A DNA stretch of 43,047 nt from Spirobacillus cienkowskii (lineage in GTDB: Bacteria > Bdellovibrionota_B > Oligoflexia > Silvanigrellales > Silvanigrellaceae): assembly GCA_003339605.1 (NCBI GenBank), contig QOVW01000072.1, forward strand, positions 1-43,047, written 5' to 3'. The notes beneath the pieces were generated by a model. The model was not told the DNA's origin and did no database searches. It was given only the letters and a program-made list of their open reading frames with translations. A program made the translations under genes and the position numbers. Shown here one piece after another: positions 7,491-15,912 of this stretch; position 1 is the first letter of the stretch; every line of letters starts with the position of its first letter.

Positions 7491-8681
7491 CTATACAATA
7501 TTTTCAAATCCAACAATAAATGCCCCCCAAACACCAATTAAAACATGAGAGACACTTACCGATATTAATGAATTTTGTTTTGCGTATAACCAACCCCAAA
7601 ATATACCAGGAATAAATGCAGAAAGTGCAAATCCTAAACTAATATGCGAATGGCCACCTGCAAAAAGAATATTAGACATAATAATTGATGACCACATTGT
7701 CTTTTTTTTGGGCCCAGATAAAAACTTTTGTAGCGCAGATTGAATTCCGCTTCTTACAATTAATTCTTGAATTGGTACAAATATAATATAGCCAAATAAA
7801 GCTGCAAAATATACTTTTAAACTGATATCTTCTGGTGTTTTAAATATTGACATAGGATCAAATAATGGCAAATGATTATATTTTGGTACAAAACTAATAA
7901 TACATAACTTAATTGTCATAATTGCAATCAAAAAAGGGATGGTTAATAATATAGCTTGTATTACAGATTTTCTCCAGTTAATTAATGTAATTCCAAATTC
8001 TTTTAGAGGATAACCACTTTTCATCATCATAGAAATTATAAAATAACAAAACATTAATAATACAACTATTGTGACTAGGGTTGAATTTGAAGTGTGTTTT
8101 TTTATTACTTGGAGTAATTCAAGAGTAAATGCATACAACGCTGTAATTGCAATAATGTTAACGGCAAAATTACCAATTGCAAGTTTTTCTTTTAGCACAT
8201 CAACTGTCACTTCATTTGTATAGCGAAGCCGTCGAGAGATTTTTTCGCCAAAATATGAGGTTAGTAAGGCATAAATTTCTAAATAATTGGGGTCTTGTTT
8301 TATTTGTTCAAGGTCAAAGCTTAAAACCGTCACGCTATCTAAGGCACGCGCACTTGCCGAGCGAGCGATATTTTCAAATAATGCCATTTCTCCTACAGTT
8401 TCGCCCTTAGATAATGTGGTTAAACAATAAAATTTATTGCCATTTTTCTTTAAAATTTCGACATTACCATTAATAATTACAAAAAAATTTTGATCAACAT
8501 TGCCTTCGTTAATAAAAATTTCTCCCGGATTTAACTCAATTTTGCGAGAAACTTTAATTAAATTAGATAATTGTTCATCATTGAATTTGCTAAAGAGAGA
8601 TATATTTTTTAATGATTCTTCGATAGCTGATTCACTCATGCCTGGTCCTGTATTTTTGAATTGCGCAAAATTTTTCGGCAT
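7491..8681 (-). CDS. Cyclic-nucleotide-binding domain fused to a CPBP-type membrane protease domain
   Basis: Residues 28-150 form a cNMP-binding (Crp/PKA-like) domain with an intact phosphate-binding cassette (GEMALFENIARSAS, Arg107). Residues 170-396 form six to eight membrane helices of the CPBP/Rce1-like family. Motif 1 is QELIVR (305-310, Gln in place of the first Glu of EExxxR), motif 2 is FAGGH (340-344), and motif 3 has His379 but Gly where Asn/Asp is usual. So the fold is clear, while proteolytic activity is doubtful because two motif positions are changed. It would sit in the inner membrane and sense a cytoplasmic cyclic nucleotide. A second Met at residue 15 is an alternative start. 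It is monocistronic and converges with the acyltransferase. Confidence 0.85.
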   Translation of the reverse strand: MPKNFAQFKNTGPGMSESAIEESLKNISLFSKFNDEQLSNLIKVSRKIELNPGEIFINEGNVDQNFFVIINGNVEILKKNGNKFYCLTTLSKGETVGEMALFENIARSASARALDSVTVLSFDLEQIKQDPNYLEIYALLTSYFGEKISRRLRYTNEVTVDVLKEKLAIGNFAVNIIAITALYAFTLELLQVIKKHTSNSTLVTIVVLLMFCYFIISMMMKSGYPLKEFGITLINWRKSVIQAILLTIPFLIAIMTIKLCIISFVPKYNHLPLFDPMSIFKTPEDISLKVYFAALFGYIIFVPIQELIVRSGIQSALQKFLSGPKKKTMWSSIIMSNILFAGGHSHISLGFALSAFIPGIFWGWLYAKQNSLISVSVSHVLIGVWGAFIVGFENIV

Positions 8682-8830
8682 TTCTTTAATTTATATTAGA
8701 TGATTTATTTTTTTTGCTAAAAATGCTAGCAAGTTTAATCTGGCCGATGTGAGTTTAATGTTTTGTAAATGCATTGTATTTATTTGTTTAAGAGATGATA
8801 ATTTTATTTAATTAAAGGGCAAATTGGGTT

Positions 8831-10489
8831 ATGAAAAACAAAATTCCTTGTTCCATGCAGCAGCTAAATTTGGTAAAACTTAAAAGAGTACTTTTATCTG
8901 TATCAAATAAAGACAATCTTTTTGAATTATGCTCGTACCTTACCGAGAAAGGTTGCGAGTTGGTTGCCACGTCTTCTACATTGCAGTCAGTAAGAAAAAT
9001 GGGATTTGCTTGTTCTAGCGTTTCTGATGTTACTCATTTTCCTGAAATTTTAGGGGGCAGGGTGAAAACACTACATCCGAGCATTTTTGGAGGAATCTTA
9101 GCAAGGCAGGATAATCAATCTGATTGCTTAGAATTACAGCAGCATAATATTCAAATGTTCGATCTTGTTGTGTGTAATCTGTATCCTGTGCAACAGGTTC
9201 TCGAAAACAACGCAAGCAACGAAGAAATTATTGAATCTATTGATATAGGTGGTGTGAGTTTACTAAGGGCTGCGGCAAAAAATTATGAATCCGTATCTGT
9301 GTTATGTGATACTGCTGACTATAAGATTTTTATAGAATTATCAAAACAACACAATGGCTCTGTTCCGTTATTGCTAAGAAAACAGCTTGCCGTAAAAGTT
9401 TTTAGCGAAACATCGGCCTATGATTATGCAATTTTCTCATACTTAGAAAAGCAACTGGTATCACAAGACAATGTTCTTAAAAATTACGATGGACCCATTC
9501 AATTAAAAAATGCGCAAAATTTAAAAAATTTGCCTGAGTCTTTTAACTTATCTTTTACCAAGCACAAAGATTTAAGATATGGAGAAAATCCTCATCAAAA
9601 TGCCGCTTTGTACAAAATTAATCAGTGTAAAAACCAAAATTCGTTGACAATGACAAACATGAATTGTTTTCATGGGAAAGAGCTTAGTTATAACAATGTG
9701 TTAGATATTGAGCATGCAATCAAGTTGAGTGTCGATCTTTCTAATAAATTTACGGCGGTCATTTTAAAACACAATACCCCTTGTGGTGTTGGGGTATCGA
9801 GCGAATCGTTGCACGAAGCTTATAAGCGCGCCTTTGAATTTGATCCAGTGAGTCCCTTTGGGGGAATTGTCTGTTTTAATAGCTCTGTTACCTATGAGTG
9901 TGCAGTAGAATTAGCAGAAATATTTTTGGAGGTGATCATTGCGCCACATTTTGATGATGCATCGTTAGAAGTTTTAAGAAAAAAGAAAAATTTACGACTC
10001 GTAACTTTTAATCCGCAACAGGCACTCACAAACTCAATGCAGATTACCCATGTTCAAGGAGCAATTCTGCTGCAATCTTCTAATAATTTAGTTTTTGATT
10101 CTAGAAAATTACATTTTGCTACTAAAATAAAACCCAATAACTTTGCATTGCAGGCGTTTCAGCTCGGTATGTCTGTGGTGAAACATGTTCGTTCAAACGC
10201 TATTGTGGTGGCCAATAGGTTTCAGACTTTAGCAATAGCTGGTGGGTTTACAAACCGGGTTGATGCTGTGGCTTACTGTTTAAGTAAAGTGAATCAGGTT
10301 TCTGATGAGGTGATTTTAGCAAGTGATGCATTTTTTCCATTTTCGGATAGCATTGAACTCATTAAAAATAGCGGTATACGATTTGTTATTCAACCGGGAG
10401 GTAGTATTCAAGATGCAAACGTTATAAAAGCTTGTGATGATTATGAAATTTCTATGGCTTTTACAAATATTCGTCATTTTAAACATTAA
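8831..10489 (+). CDS. purH: Bifunctional AICAR transformylase / IMP cyclohydrolase
   Basis: PurH performs the last two steps of de novo purine synthesis. The N-terminal MGS-like IMP cyclohydrolase domain spans about residues 15-210 (LLSVSNKDNL, GGRVKTLHPSIFGGILAR, DIGGVSLLRAAAKN). The transformylase domain follows (RYGENPHQNAALY, KELSYNNVLDIEHA, LKHNTPCGVG, FDPVSPFGGIV, ASDAFFPFSDSI, IQPGGSIQDANVI). The usual GxGQMNR loop reads AGGFTNRVDA, and overall the sequence is somewhat divergent, but all major blocks are present. The length of 552 is normal for the family. The start ATG at 8831 gives a slightly long N-terminus; ATG at 8864 is possible. Confidence 0.95.
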   Translation: MKNKIPCSMQQLNLVKLKRVLLSVSNKDNLFELCSYLTEKGCELVATSSTLQSVRKMGFACSSVSDVTHFPEILGGRVKTLHPSIFGGILARQDNQSDCLELQQHNIQMFDLVVCNLYPVQQVLENNASNEEIIESIDIGGVSLLRAAAKNYESVSVLCDTADYKIFIELSKQHNGSVPLLLRKQLAVKVFSETSAYDYAIFSYLEKQLVSQDNVLKNYDGPIQLKNAQNLKNLPESFNLSFTKHKDLRYGENPHQNAALYKINQCKNQNSLTMTNMNCFHGKELSYNNVLDIEHAIKLSVDLSNKFTAVILKHNTPCGVGVSSESLHEAYKRAFEFDPVSPFGGIVCFNSSVTYECAVELAEIFLEVIIAPHFDDASLEVLRKKKNLRLVTFNPQQALTNSMQITHVQGAILLQSSNNLVFDSRKLHFATKIKPNNFALQAFQLGMSVVKHVRSNAIVVANRFQTLAIAGGFTNRVDAVAYCLSKVNQVSDEVILASDAFFPFSDSIELIKNSGIRFVIQPGGSIQDANVIKACDDYEISMAFTNIRHFKH

Positions 10490-10614
10490 AACACTTCTCA
10501 AAATAGTCAAAATTTAATTAAGTAGAGTACAATTTTAAAAAAATATTGTAACATTTAAAAACAAGTTAATTTAATTTCCTGATAAAAATTAAAAAATATT
10601 TTTTGAGGAATATC

Positions 10615-11391
10615 ATGATAAAGCGTTCAATATTAGTTATTGTATTAGGCATACAGTTTAGTAATGTAGCGTTTTCTGAATCAATAAGTGTTGCTTGGAC
10701 TGATTGGTGCCCTTGGAATTGCGATCAAGACGTCAATTTGGGGTTTACAAGTCAATTGGTTGAAAATGTGTTTGCGATGTCTAGAATTACCGTACAATTT
10801 CAAAAATATTCTTGGTCTGTTGCTATTAACGAAGTTCGTGAAGGTCGTATAAATGCTTTGTTATCTCCGGCAAAACAAGAAGCTGAGGGTTTAATTTATT
10901 CTAAAAATCATGTTGCTTATCAGCAAATGTGTTTTTATGTAAAAAAAGATTTTAATTGGATATATCAAGGTATAAAAAGTCTTGATCAAATAAAGCTAGG
11001 TATTATGAGAAATAGCAACTATCCTGGTCTTATGGATTATATCCAAAAGAATTTAAACGTGTCAGATAAAATTTTTCAATTAAGTTCTTCTGATGTATTA
11101 GGAACTGGATTTGATTATCTTATAAATAAAAAATACGATTCTTTCTTAATTGATAGTGTTACTGCCGAGTATTATTTAAAAAATAATAAAAAAACAAACA
11201 TTTTTAAAAGAGTTGATTGTTTACCAAAAGAAAACTTGTACATAGCATTTTCCCCAAAAAATATGAAAAAAAGCATGAGATTATCAGAAAATTTTGATTT
11301 AAATTTTGAAAAATATATAAAAACCAAGTCATTTAGTAATTTATTATATAAATATAATTTAAACAATTTTTATGTACTAAATAAAAATTGA
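10615..11391 (+). CDS. Periplasmic solute-binding protein, family 3 (amino-acid type)
   Basis: This 258-residue exported protein has a signal peptide (MIKRS, hydrophobic core, cleavage after VAFS at about residue 20). The remainder follows the SBP_bac_3 pattern: SVAWTDWCPWNC, GFTSQLVENVFA, WSVAINEVREGRINALLSPA, YQQMCFYVKKDFNW, DQIKLGIMRNSNYPG. I chose ATG at 10615, 6 nt after TTGAGGAA, over a TTG 12 bp upstream. The gene ends 1 bp before the first ABC half-transporter, which implies translational coupling. This is odd because family-3 binding proteins normally pair with importer permeases, whereas the neighbours are exporter-type. Non-transport ligand-sensing roles also occur in the family. 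Confidence 0.8.
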   Translation: MIKRSILVIVLGIQFSNVAFSESISVAWTDWCPWNCDQDVNLGFTSQLVENVFAMSRITVQFQKYSWSVAINEVREGRINALLSPAKQEAEGLIYSKNHVAYQQMCFYVKKDFNWIYQGIKSLDQIKLGIMRNSNYPGLMDYIQKNLNVSDKIFQLSSSDVLGTGFDYLINKKYDSFLIDSVTAEYYLKNNKKTNIFKRVDCLPKENLYIAFSPKNMKKSMRLSENFDLNFEKYIKTKSFSNLLYKYNLNNFYVLNKN

Positions 11392-11392
11392 T

Positions 11393-13144
11393 TTGGAAAG
11401 TTTTTATGCTAAAAAAAAAATAAAAAATAATAGCCTTACTTTAAAAATATTATTTATGCGTCCTCATATGAGAGTGATGGTTCTGCTAATAAGTTTGATT
11501 GCCACTTTATTCTCATTAATTATTCCTTATTATCAGAAAGAATTTTTAGATACACTTTTGCAACACAAGAACATTAATGAATTGTATATACTATTATTAT
11601 TAATGTTTCTTTATGCTATTATGTCTCAATTTTTTTATTTTTTAGCAAAAATTTTAAGTAGTAATGAAGGTAGTGTAGTTCAAGATTTTTTGTCTGGAAT
11701 TACGTATTCAAAAACCTTAAGAATTAAAAACGAAAATACAAAAAAAATAACAGTTGGACATGCATTATCTGTATATGCAACAGATGTTAATACAGCATCC
11801 TCATTGATTGATGATATATTTCCAAATTTTATTGCATATTTTCTTCCATTGTTATTGGCTCCCTTTGCAATTATATATATAACAAATATTGATCCAATTA
11901 CAATTATATATTTTACATTTGTAGTATTGTTTTTAAATTTTTTAATAGCAATTAGACAGAGTAAAATTTTTATTAAAAGTAAAATTTTATCAGCAATACG
12001 AATAGGAAATGTTAATGAATGGTTAATAAATATTAGAGCAATTAGAGTTTTAGGAAATACTGATTGGATGGAAAATAAAATAAAATATGCGCGAATTCAG
12101 GAAACTAAAAATAGACTATTGATGGTTACCAATGGTACGACAATGAGTTCTATAGGTAATGTGACGCCATATATAATAAATATTTTTGCATTATATTTAC
12201 TATATAAAATTTATGGAGATAAAGTTACTTCTGGTCAGATATTTAGCTTATTGTGGATTTTTGGGGTATTGCTTACAAGACCAATACGAATGATACCACT
12301 AATGTTTGTAACTTTTTTTGATTGTTATACTTCAATTAAAAGAGTAGAAAATTATTGGAATCAAGATTTAGAAGAAAAATTTATTGAAAACAATGATCAA
12401 GTAAATAACGGATTAATTAAAATAAGAGGATTAACTTATGAAAATGAAGGAAAAATTTTACTTAATAATATTAATATTGATATAAAAGATAAAGAATTTA
12501 TTGCTATAGTTGGTGAGCTTGGTTCAGGAAAAACTTTGTTTCTAAAAGCTCTACTAAATATAATTAACTCTAGTTTTAAAATTTATGAAATTGGTAATAA
12601 ATCAGTTAATATGCTACCATTAAGTACTTTGCGATCTTATTTTAGTTACGTTCCGCAAGAATATTTTATTATAAATTCAAATATTAGAAATAATGTTGCA
12701 TTTGAATATGATTTTTATAAAGAAATAGATGATGAAATAATAAATTCTTTAGAGTTGGCGCAATTTTACATGAATAAAGAAAATGTCTCTAATGGATTAG
12801 ATACAGAAATTGGCGAAAGAGGAGTGAGTTTATCTGGTGGACAAAAACAAAGAATTGCAATTGCAAGAGCAAGTTTTTCAAACAGGCCAATTATTTTATT
12901 AGATGATTGTTTAAGTGCTGTGGATATAAATACAGAATATAAAATTAATAAAACTTTATTAAATGGGTTCTGGAAAAATAAAACAAGAATTTTAGTAACT
13001 CATAGATTATCAGTGATTCAAAAATGCGATAAAATAGTTTTTTTTAAAGATGGAAAAATTATTGATATAGGTAATTATGAAGAATTAATGAAAAAATCGC
13101 TTGAATTTAAAGAATTTGTTGTCATTAATTCAATTAAGGATTAA
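11393..13144 (+). CDS. ABCC/MRP-like half ABC transporter, N-half type (degenerate Walker B)
   Basis: A type I exporter transmembrane domain (about residues 25-310, six helices) is fused to an ATPase domain (about 340-583). Seen motifs: Walker A GELGSGKT (374-381), Q-loop region YVPQE, signature LSGGQ (480-484), Walker B IILLDD with Asp505 in the catalytic Glu position, DCLSAVD, and H-loop His537. Asp instead of Glu plus a canonical LSGGQ is the pattern of NBD1 of eukaryotic MRP/ABCC proteins. The membrane part also recalls MRP TMD1 (GHALSVYATDVN). The partner is the next gene, 3 bp away. The start TTG at 11393 lacks a good ribosome site; ATG at 11456 is an alternative. The substrate is unknown; base composition is very AT-rich. 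Confidence 0.85.
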   Translation: MESFYAKKKIKNNSLTLKILFMRPHMRVMVLLISLIATLFSLIIPYYQKEFLDTLLQHKNINELYILLLLMFLYAIMSQFFYFLAKILSSNEGSVVQDFLSGITYSKTLRIKNENTKKITVGHALSVYATDVNTASSLIDDIFPNFIAYFLPLLLAPFAIIYITNIDPITIIYFTFVVLFLNFLIAIRQSKIFIKSKILSAIRIGNVNEWLINIRAIRVLGNTDWMENKIKYARIQETKNRLLMVTNGTTMSSIGNVTPYIINIFALYLLYKIYGDKVTSGQIFSLLWIFGVLLTRPIRMIPLMFVTFFDCYTSIKRVENYWNQDLEEKFIENNDQVNNGLIKIRGLTYENEGKILLNNINIDIKDKEFIAIVGELGSGKTLFLKALLNIINSSFKIYEIGNKSVNMLPLSTLRSYFSYVPQEYFIINSNIRNNVAFEYDFYKEIDDEIINSLELAQFYMNKENVSNGLDTEIGERGVSLSGGQKQRIAIARASFSNRPIILLDDCLSAVDINTEYKINKTLLNGFWKNKTRILVTHRLSVIQKCDKIVFFKDGKIIDIGNYEELMKKSLEFKEFVVINSIKD

Positions 13145-13147
13145 GTT

Positions 13148-14974
13148 ATGAACATTGAAAATGAAACAAATGAAGATCGAATATTTGAAGGTAAATACTC
13201 AAAATCAGTGTACAAAACAATTTATGATTCAATGGGTAGCCATAAATTATCATTTATAATATTTATATTAATTGGTTTTATTGGAAGAGGTTTTCTTTTA
13301 TTTAATGCAAATATTATAGGATTATGGGTAGATAATGTATGTTATCAATCTAATATATGTAAAAATAAAAGCAATTTTTTTTCTGAATACACTAGCACAG
13401 AATTTATTTATTTATTATTAACGGTTTCATTGGTTGGTTTTATATTTATTTTAATTTTTAGAATAGGTCTTGCAAGACTTGGTACGCATTTTGTTTCAAA
13501 TTTGTATGATAAAACAACATATAATGTGTCAAGATTTCCAATATCTTTTTTTGATAAAAATCCATTAGGAAGAATTATAACAAGATTTAGTAGTGATTAT
13601 GCAGCAATATTAAGAATGTCTGGAGGTCCATTAACGGAGTTACTTTCAACATTATTTGATATATTTTTATTTATTGTATTAATTTTAATTTCTAGTATGA
13701 ATTTTTTACCAATTGTTGTAATATGCATTTTGTTAAATTATTTTATTTATAATGTAAATAAAATTAAAATAAGAAACGAAAGAAGAGTTGTTAGCTTAAC
13801 GAGAGGACCTGCTCTAGCTCATTTTGCAGAAACAGCGCAGGGCGCCAAAATTATAAGAGTGTATGGTAAAGACAACTCTTTTAAAAGAAGATTTATTTCA
13901 AAGTTTAATACTTATATAAAACAGAGAAATAAAACAAATTTTTATGTAAATTTGTTTTCATTACAGCTTTCTATTTTAAATATAGTCATTCTTTTATTAA
14001 CAGGTTTATTTGGGATGTGGTTGGTAAATCATGGTAAATTGAGTATTGGTTCGTTGGGAGTTGCTTTTACATTTATTTCTATGATTTCTATAACAATTCA
14101 GATTTTTTTTGAATGGGTTGCTGTCATGGAAGAAGCATTAACTGGAATAGAAAGAATGGATGATTATTTAAATTCAGAGCTTGAAAAAGGTGCATTAATA
14201 AATTATAATTATTCAAATAAATTACAAAAAATTGAGAATGGTAATATTGAAGTAAAGAATTTGAGTATAAGATACAATCAAAAATCTTCTCTTGTATTAG
14301 ATAATGTTTCTTTTAATATTTTAAATGGAGAAAAAATAGGAATTATTGGTAAAACAGGGAGTGGAAAAACAAGCTTGATAAATGCATTTTATTATATTTA
14401 TCCCTTTGAAAAAGGAGTGATTAAAATTAATGGTTATGAGCCTGATATTGGACAAAATAAAAACAAAGATTCAAAGTATGTTCAATTAGATATGTTTCGT
14501 AACTCGTTATCGTTAATTTCTCAGTACCCTTATATTTTTTCTGGTACTTTAAGAGAAAACTTGTGTTTTAATAATATTATACCTGATCATGATATTTTGG
14601 ATATTTTAGCACTTGTTGGATTAAAGAAATTTCTTTTAATAGGAAAAAAGTGTTTAGATCTCGAATTAAAAGAAATGGGCATTGATCTTTCACTAGGGGA
14701 AAAGCAGCTTATTTGCATGGCAAGATGTTTGCTACAAAATAATCAAATTGTTATTATGGATGAAGCAACAAGCTCTATTGATCCCTATTCTGAAAATATT
14801 CTTGTTAATGCAACAAAAAATTTGTTACGTGATAAAACACAAATAATAGTGGCACACAGGTTATCAACTATAGAAGATTGCGATCGTGTGATTTGGCTTG
14901 ATTCTGGTAAACTGGTCATGCAAGGGGAAGCTATTTCAGTTATAAATGCATTTAGAAATCATCAACAAGGTTAA
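13148..14974 (+). CDS. ABCC/MRP-like half ABC transporter, C-half type (active ATP site)
   Basis: This is the second half-transporter. The membrane domain (about residues 30-345) carries the MRP hallmark FPISFFDKNPLGRIITRFSS (130-149) and AHFAETAQGAKIIRVYG (224-240). The ATPase domain (about 365-608) shows Walker A GKTGSGKT (401-408), FSGTLRENL, a variant signature LSLGE (514-518), Walker B IVIMDE with catalytic Glu539, and His570. With the preceding protein it would build one ATP site that is canonical (this Walker B plus the partner's LSGGQ) and one that is degenerate, as in ABCC transporters. AAGGA precedes the ATG. The inner-membrane location is certain; the direction is most likely export. 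Confidence 0.87.
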   Translation: MNIENETNEDRIFEGKYSKSVYKTIYDSMGSHKLSFIIFILIGFIGRGFLLFNANIIGLWVDNVCYQSNICKNKSNFFSEYTSTEFIYLLLTVSLVGFIFILIFRIGLARLGTHFVSNLYDKTTYNVSRFPISFFDKNPLGRIITRFSSDYAAILRMSGGPLTELLSTLFDIFLFIVLILISSMNFLPIVVICILLNYFIYNVNKIKIRNERRVVSLTRGPALAHFAETAQGAKIIRVYGKDNSFKRRFISKFNTYIKQRNKTNFYVNLFSLQLSILNIVILLLTGLFGMWLVNHGKLSIGSLGVAFTFISMISITIQIFFEWVAVMEEALTGIERMDDYLNSELEKGALINYNYSNKLQKIENGNIEVKNLSIRYNQKSSLVLDNVSFNILNGEKIGIIGKTGSGKTSLINAFYYIYPFEKGVIKINGYEPDIGQNKNKDSKYVQLDMFRNSLSLISQYPYIFSGTLRENLCFNNIIPDHDILDILALVGLKKFLLIGKKCLDLELKEMGIDLSLGEKQLICMARCLLQNNQIVIMDEATSSIDPYSENILVNATKNLLRDKTQIIVAHRLSTIEDCDRVIWLDSGKLVMQGEAISVINAFRNHQQG

Positions 14975-14992
14975 GTTTGTAGAGGAGTAAAA

Positions 14993-15769
14993 ATGAGTTC
15001 AGAAAAATGGATAATAGGAACAGGTTTTTCTCGTGGAATTGGGTATGAGTTAGCAAAAATCATTAAAGATAACAATTATAAAATAATTCATTTGGGAAGA
15101 GGACAGAGTGGATATGAAGATATTTTTTTGTGGTGGGATTTAATAAATCCAATATCAGATAGTCCAATTTTAGAATTATCTAAAACCTTATACGGAAAGC
15201 AAATAGTTGGTTTTATTTATTGTGCCGGTGTTATGCCAATTTTGGGAGTGAGTGAAACCAACCGGATGGAAAAGCATTTGTTTTGGCAATCACAATCTGA
15301 AGCTATGAGAGTCAATTATTTTTCTTGTGCTGAAATAGTTGAAGATATTTTGCCGTTTATCATGATTCAAAATGATACAAGCTCAAATATTATTCCTTTT
15401 GTTGCACACCTTTCTTCTTTAGCAGCAGTGGATCCTTTTCCTGGATTAGATTTATATGGTGCAACCAAAGCGTCTTGTTTAATGTATTTTCATTGGTTAT
15501 CAAAAAGATTTGCTATGGATGAGTTAACATGTTTATCAATTCATCCAGGCACTGTAAATACTGATATGGTAAACAGCGTTATACAAAACGCGCAACATGA
15601 TTTAGAAGTTGTTAAAATTTTTAAATCAATGGCGGAAAAGAAACAGTTCATTTCTGCACAAGAATCAGCTAAAAAAATTTATGACTTTATATTTTCAAGC
15701 ACTAGTATACGTAATAACGCTCATGGTAGTTTATATTTAGCTGATACAAATGAAATATACAAAAAATAA
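14993..15769 (+). CDS. Short-chain dehydrogenase/reductase (sepiapterin/benzil-reductase-like)
   Basis: This 258-residue classical SDR has the NAD(P)-binding motif GTGFSRGIG (9-17), CAGV (77-80, the NAG equivalent), Asn108, Ser141/Ser142 and the active-site YGATK (Tyr155, Lys159), followed by SIHPGTVNTDM after the catalytic helix. It reduces or oxidises a carbonyl or alcohol; the substrate cannot be read from sequence. GAGGAG lies 5 nt before the ATG. It starts 18 bp after the second ABC gene, so it is very likely in the same operon and may modify the transported compound. Confidence 0.88.
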   Translation: MSSEKWIIGTGFSRGIGYELAKIIKDNNYKIIHLGRGQSGYEDIFLWWDLINPISDSPILELSKTLYGKQIVGFIYCAGVMPILGVSETNRMEKHLFWQSQSEAMRVNYFSCAEIVEDILPFIMIQNDTSSNIIPFVAHLSSLAAVDPFPGLDLYGATKASCLMYFHWLSKRFAMDELTCLSIHPGTVNTDMVNSVIQNAQHDLEVVKIFKSMAEKKQFISAQESAKKIYDFIFSSTSIRNNAHGSLYLADTNEIYKK

Positions 15770-15912
15770 AATAAATTTTTATTTTTTTTGAAAAATCACT
15801 GATCTTATTAAATAAATATTTTTGATATCTAATAGACTTATCTAAAAAAAATTAGTTTAATATTTTTGTTTAATTACTTTATAATAATGATAATTTATCG
15901 GTGATATTATTT

